Positions 55,691 through 64,000 of a DNA stretch of 64,000 nucleotides are shown in pieces. The translations under genes were made by a program, and so were the position numbers. This stretch comes from Ryuthela nishihirai (taxonomy: Eukaryota; Arthropoda; Arachnida; Araneae; Heptathelidae), in the NCBI GenBank assembly GCA_038380435.1, contig JAWZYU010000030.1, forward strand, positions 63,003,817 to 63,067,816. Direction: 5' to 3'. Under the pieces are notes generated by a model, which saw only the letters and a list, made by a program, of their open reading frames with translations, did no database searches and had not been told where the DNA came from. The first letter of the stretch is position 1. The number at the start of each line of letters is the position of its first letter.

Positions 55691-57665
55691 ATGGATGAAT
55701 TAAACCTATGTAAAGTATTTAAAGACATTTATGATGGAATTTTAGGAAAAAATAGAATATATATGAGGAGAGTTGGAAAGGTAAAAAGAAATCATAGCAA
55801 AAATTGGATAACACCGAACTTGATAGAATTAATTGAAGAAAGAGATAAAGCTTGGATTAAATTTAAAAACAATGATAAAAGTGATGCTTATAAAAATAAC
55901 TATAAAAAATTAAGGAATATGGTTAATATTCAGATTAGAAATCAGAAACAACTTTATTATAGAAATAAACTTATAATGAAAAAAAATGATATGAAGGCTA
56001 CCTGGCAATTAATATATGAAATATTAGAAGGAAAATAGAAAAAATCATCGGACGATATAATAATTGACAATATGGCCAAAAAGAAATTATCTGTGGAAGA
56101 AATAGCAAATAATTACAATGACATTTATAATACACTAATTTTACAGATAAGAAATACAAATCACCAAGACGTTATAAATTATGTTCCAACCATGATACAA
56201 AGAGTTTTGAAATCTATCTATATACATGAAATCACTGAAAAACAAACTGATGAAATAATTGCTTCATTAGACACCAATAAATCACCTGGTTACGATAATG
56301 TTTGCATTAAACATATAAAATTTAATAAAGAGACACTACTAAATATTATATCAAAAATTATAAATCAGATTATATTTACTGGGAACATACCTACTGAACT
56401 CAAAACATGTATTTTAAGACCTATTTTTAAAGGTGGTATTAAGGAGGATTTTTCTAACTATCGACCAATAACAATTCTGCCTATTTTTTCGAAAATAATG
56501 GAAAAATATATTTATAATACTGTTTTTAACTTTTTACTTAAACACAACATAATTAATGAAAATCAGTTTGGCTTTCAAAAAGGAAAAAACACAATTCAAC
56601 TAATTTCCAAAATTGCAAATAATATTAATAAATCATTGAATAATAGGGAAAAAATTGTAACTATATTCTTAGATTTAAAGAAAGCTTTCGATACAATAGA
56701 TCATAGCATTTTACTAAATAAATTGGAAAATTACGGTATTCGCGGTATATTGTTAGATTGGTTTAGAAATTATTTATCAGACAGATACACAATTACTAAA
56801 ATAAAAAACTGCTACAGCAGAAAAGTAATTACACGATGTGGAATTCCCCAAGGCTCAATTTTAGGTCCTTTATTGTTCCTAGTATACATAAATAATTTGT
56901 TCAATACAAAATTAAATAGTGCTATTTATCTATATGCTGACGACATTGTTTTAATAAACAGTCAGAAATATTTAAATGATAGCATTTCAGAGGTTCAAAC
57001 AGATTACAATAATATTATTAGATGGTTAAATCATAATAAAATCTATTTAAATGAGAAAAAAACAAAACTGATGATTATTCATTCACCAGGATTTCATATT
57101 CATCAAAACCTCTTTATCAAAACTCATAAAATAAATTGCAGAAAAAAGGATGCTTCAAATTATGAATCATTATGCAGTTGCCCACTTGTTGAGCAAGTAA
57201 ATAAAATAAATTACTTAGGAATCATTTTTGATGAATATTTTAGGTGGAATGCCCATATATCCCACATATGTGAAAGCTTGAGAATATCGGCGATAAAAAT
57301 TCAAAAATTGAAATACGTATTAAATATGGAAACGTGTACTATTTTATAAAGCAATATGCGAATCTATTTTAAATTATGGAATAATTGTGCATGGAACAAC
57401 TAACTTAACTAACATAAATAAAATAGAAAAACTGCATTCTATAATAGCTAAAAATATTATTCCGTCTCATTTGCAAAAAATTTATAAAACTTCTGCCGAT
57501 AGATTAAAATTTCTAAATCTTTTATCCTACAGCAATTTATATAAATATAATGTAATAATTAAAAAAATTTTTGACGAAACTTACAAACTAAAAATTCAAC
57601 ATAATAAAAATACAAGACTTCAAAATCAAGGTTATTACAAATTGCCAAATTTTCGAAATAATTAG
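55691..57665 (+). pseudogene. Reverse transcriptase ORF of the Jockey/CR1-like element (broken)
   Basis: The first part (55691-56035) is the region between endonuclease and reverse transcriptase, rich in Lys and Asn. An in-frame TAG (56036-56038) precedes the reverse transcriptase domain in the same frame. Counting from 56072: NKSPGYDN at 69-76, NYRPITILPIFSKIMEKY at 129-146, FLDLKKAFDTID at 199-210 (first catalytic Asp 201), PQGSILGPLLFLVYIN at 259-274, YADD at 288-291. After codon 425 a frameshift near 57340-57350 moves the rest (Y/KAICESILNYG through 57665) to another frame. The motif set is that of Jockey, CR1 and I group elements; I cannot choose among them. The endonuclease is absent. 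Confidence 0.85.
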
Positions 57666-57975
57666 GGAAACATACCTCCGAATATCAAGTACCACTTATA
57701 TTTAATGCTATTCCAAAAGAATTATTAATATAGATTCTTTTAGAAGACTTAAAATGGAATTAAAAAATTATTTGGTATTTTCTAGTTAGCTGATTTTTAT
57801 GTGTTGTGTTTTGTGGATTTATTTGATGTACACCATCTTTGTGGCTGAATGACCTATGTTTAATATAATTTATTCATTTTCCTGCAGATAAGCTATTTAG
57901 CTTTGCGGGTCAAATTGTAAATGTATTTGTATTCTTTACTGTTATGAATAAAAATTATATTCTAAAAAAAAAAAA
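55691..57975 (+). mobile_element. Jockey/CR1-like non-LTR retrotransposon, 5'-truncated
   Basis: It begins in the coding region, directly after satellite TGAGCTCACA, and ends with AATAAA (57947-57952), a short AT stretch and 12 A residues (57964-57975). Satellite resumes with ACCTAGATGG. Compared with an intact monomer only a few bases are missing and no target duplication is visible. It is much more AT-rich than its surroundings. Confidence 0.85.
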
Positions 57976-58405
57976 CCTAGATGGTGTGGGCTCACTCACG
58001 GAAATATTGAGCGTGTGCAGTTACCGTTCACGGCAAACTAGAGCGGTTGCGGTTAATGTTCACAGCACATTGGATCTTGTGAGCTCACAAAGACCTGGAT
58101 AGTGTGGGCTAACTCACGGAAATATTGAGCGTGTGCAGTTACCGTTCACAGCAAACTGGAGCGGTTGCGGTTAATGTTCACAGCACATTGGATCGTGTGA
58201 GCTCACAAAGACCTGGATCGTTTGGGCTCACTCACGGAAATATTGAGCGTGTGCAGTTACCGTTCACAGCAAACTGGAGCGGTTGCGGTTAATGTTCACA
58301 GCACATTGGATCGTGTGAGCTCACACCTGGATCGTTTGGGCTCACTCACGGAAATATTGAGCGTGTGCAGTTACCGTTCACAGCAAACTGGAGCGTGTGC
58401 AGTAA

Positions 58406-58468
58406 CAAAAGAATTATTAATATAGATTCTTTTAGAAGACTTAAAATGGAATTAAAAAATTATTTGGT
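58406..58468 (+). repeat. 63-bp copy of the LINE 3' region inside the satellite
   Basis: Identical to 57714-57776 of the LINE lying about 690 bp upstream. It sits between CAGTAA of a hairpin half and TTACCGTTCACAGC of a monomer. It has no poly-A and is not the LINE 3' end. Confidence 0.9.
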
Positions 58469-58689
58469 TACCGTTCACAGCAAACTGGAGCGTGTGCAGT
58501 AACTGCACACGCTCCAGTTTGCTGTGAACGGTAACTAGAGCGTGTACAGTTGCTGTACACGTTCCAGATATTTTTCCTGAATTCTGTAATCACGTGACAC
58601 AAAGGTTGCCAGGTCACTAATTTCTAAAAACAATCGTTGCCAGATATTTTTTCTGAATTCTGTCATCAACCATGGTGTTCGGATGTTGA

Positions 58690-59892
58690 ACACTATGGAC
58701 GTCACATGATATTGACGTCACATGAGTGACAACGGAGGAGACTGTGAGGTTGCGCAGTTGATATTTTTCTCTCACTCCTCTGCGCACGCTCATTGCGCAG
58801 TGAATTGCCACTCACGCTCTTCGCTTTCAAGTCCTTCCCACTCTCGGCTGAGTGGCCAACACATCCCCAAAACAAAAGAAAGGAGAGCATTGTTTTCATC
58901 CCAAGGCAGCTGACGAGGCTGATGATCATTTTCTTTTTAATTTCTGAAGAGACCTCTCCTTCCCCCCTCCCCCCCCCCCTCCCAGCAACACTCTCATCTC
59001 ATTTCAAATTCGTTTTTCCGCGTGAGGTGTTTCTGTTTTCTTTTAAAAAAAATTGTTTCCGTTGCTCAGAGACTACCTCCAGTGATTATCCTGCATCCGC
59101 TTCTCTAGTGAGGACCGCCCAGAAAAGAGAGAAAAAAAACAAGGCTCCCAAAATCGTACTGAAAATGTGTAAATTGAAGCAATTCCCGTGCAGGACGAAA
59201 ACATTGCGGATGGATAAAAACCGCATCCCGTTCTGTTGTTGATGAATAAGGAGCAATCAATAGATCGCGAATGGGCCTGTTCATCTCCCACCAACATGTG
59301 CACGTTTTCCCTCGATGTCTCCTCCACCTCTTCCTCATCCGCAATTCCTCCCGTGCGAGGAGAAGTGCAAGAACAAGGCCTTCTTGTGACGTGATGCGGT
59401 CCATCTCTCATCGCATCCTCACACGGTTGGAGAGGAGGAGGAGAATTAAGGAGGAAGGAAGAGAAATCTGAAGGATCTCAGAATAAAAACGTTTCCTTGT
59501 CGGGGGAGGCGATTAAGAGGCAGCGTGGCCTCGCTCGCCTGGCCAGTGGAGACTCAAGGATCTCGCAACCATCGATCACCCTCCAAGGTCACGCCACGTG
59601 GCGACGAAGGTCGTGCTGGGCTCAAGTCGGGACCGCCTCGGGGCGGCGAGACGGTCTCTTTCGTCACCAGAAGTGCTGTCCACACATTCTCAGGTGCAGC
59701 GAGCGCTGATGATCTGAGGAAGATGCTGAGCCTTTCAGAAGATGAAGAGGAAGTTTCGCATCTCCAGTGATTTCTTTCCTCAATCTCTCAGGCAGGGCCG
59801 GAAAGTGGAGGCGAGTTGGGATGGCTTTGAGACTTCTGAGAGATTGAAACATCCATAATGCTGATCTGCTGAAAACGATTTCAGTGTGGCCG
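58690..59892. other. Unique DNA with CRE-like sites, no gene called
   Basis: GACGTCACATGA occurs twice (about 58698 and 58714), the second within TGACGTCA. TGCGCA-type phrases follow (58755-58800). Several overlapping frames to 59860, the longest 149 codons (58793-59242), have no recognisable domain. A C tract lies at about 58965-58980. Confidence 0.4.
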
Positions 59893-59894
59893 TA

Positions 59895-60113
59895 CAGTCG
59901 CTCAAAAAAGTGTCAGAACACTACGGTTGATTACAGAATTCAGGAAAAATAATGGCAATGATTTTTTTTTTAGAAATTAGTGATCTGGCAACCTTCGTGT
60001 CACGTGACACGAAGGTTGCCAGATCACTAATTTCTAAAAAAAAAATCGTTGCCAGATATTTTTTCTGAATTCTGTGATCAACCGTAGTGTTCGGATACTT
60101 TTTTGAGCGACTG
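59895..60113. mobile_element. Palindromic MITE
   Basis: TA at 59893-59894 and 60114-60115; 219 bp. Nearly perfect arms around TGTCACGTGACA. Confidence 0.92.
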
Positions 60114-60115
60114 TA

Positions 60116-60389
60116 CTCTTAGCAATGATGATTGGAAGGAATCCATTCTGAATCGGATTCTCTCAATCCTCAAAGGATTTTACTTTTGGCAAAGAACAAG
60201 GCCACAGCAACATCAATGCTAAAAAGCAATCCAAAGAGCAATTAAGAGGCAGATCCCATTATGGCTATGGAGGGGGTTCGCTCTGTGAGGAGCTCATCTG
60301 TGATTCATTATTCCGTTCGATTACAGAGAAATGAATCAAGTTATGCAAAAAAATGAAAGAAATTTTTTTGCAAGAGATTCCGAAAGGAG
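60116..60389. other. Unique DNA, no gene seen
   Basis: Nothing recognisable between the MITE and an old SINE. Confidence 0.5.
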
Positions 60390-60694
60390 TCGGGTCCCAG
60401 CTGGGCCGCCATTCAGATGCTGCCTTCTGTCAGAAAGATGACGTCATGGGGTTGGCAAGGCCGTCGTCCGTCGGATGGGACGTTAAGCCGTGGCCTCGTG
60501 TGTGAGAGATCCATTCCCTGTGCACATTAAAGATCACACTGGATGGCCTTGACGAGAGTCTACCGTCTGTGTCTCGCAACAGCTGTTCCAGTGGGTCCGC
60601 TCCCCCAACCTTCTCTGAGCCTTCGGGGTCCTTGCGACTTGGCCATTTTGCCCATTATGTGCAAAAAGGTGCCGCTCAGAGGTAAAACAACTCA
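60390..60694 (+). repeat. Older SINE, head truncated
   Basis: Starts at GGGTCCCAGCTGGGCCGCC near the end of the tRNA-like head, then follows the standard body and 3' end to AAAACAACTCAAG. It is more diverged than the young copies, and a TGACGTCA lies in its body (about 60440). Confidence 0.8.
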
Positions 60695-61581
60695 AGCCAA
60701 ATCTGGATGAAAATACTCATAAACACAATATCAAATATCCTGAACTTATTAGCAACCAGATCCCTCACGGACAGAGAAACACTTTTTAAGAGGGAACTCT
60801 CTTAACCGAAAAACACGAAAGAAATTTCCTTTTCCAGAAACGTCAGCGCGACAAAACAAAGCAAACCCTGCGCAATAATAATAATTCTGAGGCCCGTCTG
60901 AGTGCACAACAAGCTAATCGTGCCACGTGCAACAGACGCCAAATAAAAGACCGATGGGAAGAGCGTCAATTTGTAGCGAAACCATTTCGGCTGTTGTCAG
61001 TTGGATTTTTATTTGTCCGTCTGCTGCCATTGCGGTTAATCCCAACCTCGAGCAGACCTCGTGAGCGCAGATGTATCGGCAGAGGTGAGGAAAGCGGTAA
61101 TGGAGTGCGACGAAGGCGAGTAGGGGGAAGGACCTTCGAATCCCTCCCCATGGTCAGCACGCTCCAAATAAATATCCATTTCCGTCGTTCGTCGGCAGAG
61201 AGGAGGGAACCGGCAAGCGTGGTTTATGGTTCGTCGTGGGGAGGGCCTTAATCCTTAACGAGCGCAGAGCCGCCTTTACGTGCTAGATAACGAGCGATGG
61301 TTGGCTGCACGCGGACCACCAGGCCGACAGGTTCGGCCGCCAATGGCTGGCGGTGGCGCCGGAGCCACAGAGGGCGAAGAAGAGGAGAGACTCCGCTGCA
61401 GCATCCGCCGAAGAAGGTGCCAATGAAGACGTCATGGTTACGGTTAGTGCACCTGAATGAGAGGGGGGAGGCGACAGCGCTAATGGTCGCGTTCGACGTC
61501 AACTTGGCGTAACCGGAAATGGGAGAGGTGGAGGGGGGTGTTTATTTGTCAAAGAACAATAAGAAGCGACGATGGAAGAGT
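60695..61581. other. Unique DNA, GC-rich candidate conserved block
   Basis: 60840-61510 is GC-rich, with short overlapping Arg-rich frames on both strands (64-85 codons) that I do not call. A CACGTG lies at about 60924. The texture resembles conserved non-coding DNA or an unidentified exon. Confidence 0.35.
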
Positions 61582-61591
61582 ACTGAGGCAG

Positions 61592-61978
61592 GGTTGGGTA
61601 GGGTTGTTTTACCTCTGAGCGGCACTTTTTTTCACACCATGGGCTAAATGGCCAAGTCACAAAGACTCCGAGGGCTGAGAGAAGGTTGGGGGAGGGGACC
61701 CACTGCAACAGCTGTTTGGAGACAGAGCCTCCCATCAAGGCCATCCAGCGTGTTCTTTAACGTGCACAGGGTATGGCTCTCCCACACACGGGGTCACGGC
61801 TTAACGTCCCATCCGACGGACGGCGGCCTTTCCAAGCCCATCGGTGTCCCCTACTGACCGTGGGCAGGGGGGGGAATTTTGCGGAGATAAATCTCAACGC
61901 TGACCCAGCTGGGACTCGAACCTGGGAACTACAGATTACGAGCCTGGCGCGCTACCGACTGAGCCACCCCCGCCCCGG
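61592..61978 (-). mobile_element. tRNA-derived SINE, full length
   Basis: Target duplications ACTGAGGCAG at 61582-61591 and 61979-61988. The ATGGTAG segment of the 3' body is deleted. Confidence 0.9.
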
Positions 61979-61988
61979 ACTGAGGCAG

Positions 61989-62854
61989 CAAACTGAAGAT
62001 CCTGAGATGGAGATCGAAGGAGGATATTTTTGGTTTGCGTTTTGGAGAGTTGTTTCATCTCATCTTTATTGAGAGTCAAGAACTGATCGAGCATCTCGAA
62101 ATGTTTGTAAGGGGAGGGAGGGGTCGTAACTATGGTTACGTACTGAAGAATTTCTAAGGGGGGGGGGAGGAAGTAAGGTAGACATTGAGTGAAGAGGAGC
62201 GAAGTTCAAACGTCCAGAATGACATTCAGAGAGGTTTAATTTTTTTCCCAAAAAATATTGTCCTGAAATACTTCCATATATTTCTTTTTCTCTTTTCCAG
62301 AATGGAATTGATCTTTTTCAAGAAATTTTCGTTCGAAACGTATGTACAGAATATCGGACATGTAGTCGCGTGCCGCTGCTCCCCCCCTCCCCCTCCCCCC
62401 ACACGAAAATCTAAGACGATAGAAAATTTAGAAAATTAATATTTTCAAAAACCAATTTCGGTTTGTTGAAATTCGCTCTGTCGGCTCCTATACATCCACC
62501 AGAGTTGACATGCTGCCACTCCACATCTTACAAATTTAGATTCGAGTCCCCAGAAATATCTTCTGGCTGCGATTATGCGAATTGCGGGGTGACTGGACCA
62601 ATGAAATGTTGACAATTGAATCACAACCGAAGTCAAAGTTGATTCCTGTTGAAGGGCTCCCCCTGCTGGCCGTAAATACATTAAAATAACAGGGTTTACA
62701 GTTCTGTCCATACTAGTAGCCGAGAACTCAACTGGCTGAAGAACAAAGGAATCAGGGTTCGAATCCTGGATAATAACATTCACAACATTTTTATTAACCT
62801 TTCGAGAACACCAAAGTCTGTTCAGCGTCTGCGAAAGTGTCATTGTTTCGCAAA
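61989..62854. other. Unique DNA, no gene seen
   Basis: G tract at about 62158-62168 and C-rich run near 62382-62400. A minus-strand 140-codon frame (62445-62867) runs into the MITE end and has no recognisable domain. A B-box-like GGGTTCGAATCCTGG near 62755 has no tRNA around it. Confidence 0.45.
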
Positions 62855-62856
62855 TA

Positions 62857-63099
62857 CAGTCGCTCAAAAAAGTATCCGAACACTATGATTGATTGCAAAA
62901 TTCAGAAAATATATCTGGCATTGATTTTTTTAGAAATTAGTCATCTGGCAACCTTCGTGTCACACGAAGGTTGCCAGATGACTAATTTTCGTGTGACACG
63001 AAGGTTGTCAGATGACTAATTTCTAAAAAAAACAATGCCAGATATTTTTTCTGAATTTTGCAATCAACCATAGTGTTCGGATACTTTTTTGAGCGACTG
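62857..63099. mobile_element. Palindromic MITE, divergent subfamily
   Basis: TA at 62855-62856 and 63100-63101. Several differences from the consensus appear in both arms as mirror images: TTGCAAAATTCAG against CTGAATTTTGCAA, TCATCTGG against CCAGATGA, GGCATTG against CAATGCC. The centre has an extra repeat of the ACACGAAGGTTG phrase. Confidence 0.92.
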
Positions 63100-63101
63100 T
63101 A

Positions 63102-63439
63102 CATCTTTAAAATGCAGTTTTGCAACGAATCAATGAAATAGGAATTGAACATCTTCCACGATAAGTAACCAGTTAAAAAACAATTTTTGTTCCAAATCAA
63201 TCTTTTTATTAATCTGGATTCAAAAGAAAAGCATCCTAACTGGAGTGAAGTCTCCGCAGCCGAGGTTCCTTTCTGTTGCCACTTCCCTTTGTCGAAGATT
63301 TTCCCTGTGGTGTATTAAATGAAAGTCTTCAATCAAATCTCTCTAGCAAGCAGCTCCTTGAAGGGACGATAGAGGAAACTAGCCTTTATTCGTTTTTCCT
63401 TAATATAGCCATGATCACAATTTTTTTTTAAACATGCAG
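63102..63439. other. Unique DNA, no gene seen
   Basis: AT-rich; nothing recognised. Confidence 0.5.
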
Positions 63440-63805
63440 TTGGGTTGTTTTACCTTTTGCACACGATGGCTAAATGGCCAGGTCACAAGGACCCCGAAGG
63501 CTCAGAGAAGGTTGGGGAAGGTGACCCACTGGAACAGCTGTTGGGAGACAGATGGTTTCCTCCCGTCAAGGCCATCCAGGGTGTTATCTAATGTGCACAG
63601 GTTAATGCTCTCATGCACATGGGGCCACGGCTTAACGTCCCATCCGACGGACGGCGTCCTTTCCAAGCCCAGCGGTGTCCCCTACTGACCGTGGGCAGGG
63701 CAGGGAATTTTGCGGAGATAAATCTCAACGCTGACCCAGCTGGGACTCGAACCTGGGAACTACAGATTACGAGCCTGGCGCGTTACCGACTGAGCCACCC
63801 CGGCT
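63440..63805 (-). mobile_element. tRNA-derived SINE
   Basis: Head at right with A and B boxes; the CTCTGAGCGGCACTTT part of the tail is deleted. Flanks AAACATGCAG and CAACATAGAG are at best an imperfect duplication. Confidence 0.85.
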
Positions 63806-64000
63806 CCCAACATAGAGTAGTTTCGCGAATTTTTTTACAAGCACTTCTGCAGACTCGAAGAGCTTATTATGGAGATCAACAGAATTGTAATCAAAGATTA
63901 ATCTAGTTTTTAAATCAATACGATCTCTAAAGCGAAATATTTAGCGACTGCGTTTAATGACCGTCGACAAACACACCTTTCTGTGACGTCAGTCCCTCCT
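63806..64000. other. Unique DNA to window end
   Basis: No gene; a TGACGTCA lies near 63983. Confidence 0.5.

Larger units (their letters stand above)
55362..58686 (+). mobile_element. Composite MITE-satellite element, copy 10, split by a LINE
   Basis: Linker remnant (CAATGAATATGG), about 2.7 monomers to 55690, the LINE, then about 3.5 monomers (57976-58400), a 63-bp LINE scrap, two hairpins (about 58489-58518 and 58536-58565), and a closing MITE arm truncated at GTTCGGAT (58686). The left MITE is absent. Confidence 0.8.

Noticed and set aside
62754..62770. Isolated B-box-like sequence as a tRNA gene
   Set aside because: No A box at suitable distance and no acceptor stem could be found.

Overview
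The window looks like intergenic or intronic DNA from an animal genome. I found no prokaryotic operon, no intact host protein gene and no free-standing tRNA or rRNA gene. The evidence is the repeat content: tRNA-derived SINEs, RTE-like and Jockey/CR1-like non-LTR retrotransposons, Tc1/mariner-type MITEs with TA duplications, satellites, minisatellites and long G or C homopolymers. Style and composition suggest an arthropod, but I cannot name the taxon and hold even that loosely.

Five repeat systems fill most of the sequence. (1) A palindromic MITE of about 200-240 bp has TA target duplications, ends starting CAGTCGCTCAAAAAAG and a TGTCACGTGACA centre. (2) A larger composite contains that MITE, an AT-rich linker, a 118-bp tandem satellite and two short hairpins. 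About ten copies occur (near 1.5, 7.9, 10.6, 17.1, 33.6, 35.3, 38.5, 39.6, 41.4 and 55.4 kb). Several keep intact outer ends and TA duplications, so the satellite seems to travel as cargo. (3) A tRNA-derived SINE, probably from tRNA-Thr, has about 14 young copies, mostly with 9-13 bp target duplications, plus older relics. In several copies the 3' body of about 169 bp is tandemly repeated, seven times at 29.9-31.3 kb. (4) Retrotransposons: a tail-to-tail inverted pair of RTE-like elements (19.3-24.6 kb), an ORF1-only element with a zinc knuckle, 14-bp target duplications and a GAT-repeat tail (24.7-26.9 kb), a Jockey/CR1-like element inserted in the satellite (55.7-58.0 kb), and an RTE scrap at 11.7 kb. 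(5) Minisatellites: a 39-bp array at 4.77-5.96 kb that keeps a 413-codon frame open, and a 61-bp array of about 9 kb (42.97-52.0 kb) with higher-order structure.

The unique DNA between repeats holds only short, unconvincing ORFs. Some GC-richer blocks (40.98-41.34, 52.4-52.8, 60.84-61.5 kb) carry homeodomain-like, CRE-like or E-box motifs and could be regulatory or exonic. A perfect 36-bp palindrome at 54.5 kb holds two facing E2F-like sites. The retrotransposon reading frames are the only recognisable protein-coding sequences, and all carry lesions. The nesting order (SINEs inside the ORF1-only element, the LINE inside satellite, MITEs cutting old SINEs) gives a readable insertion history.
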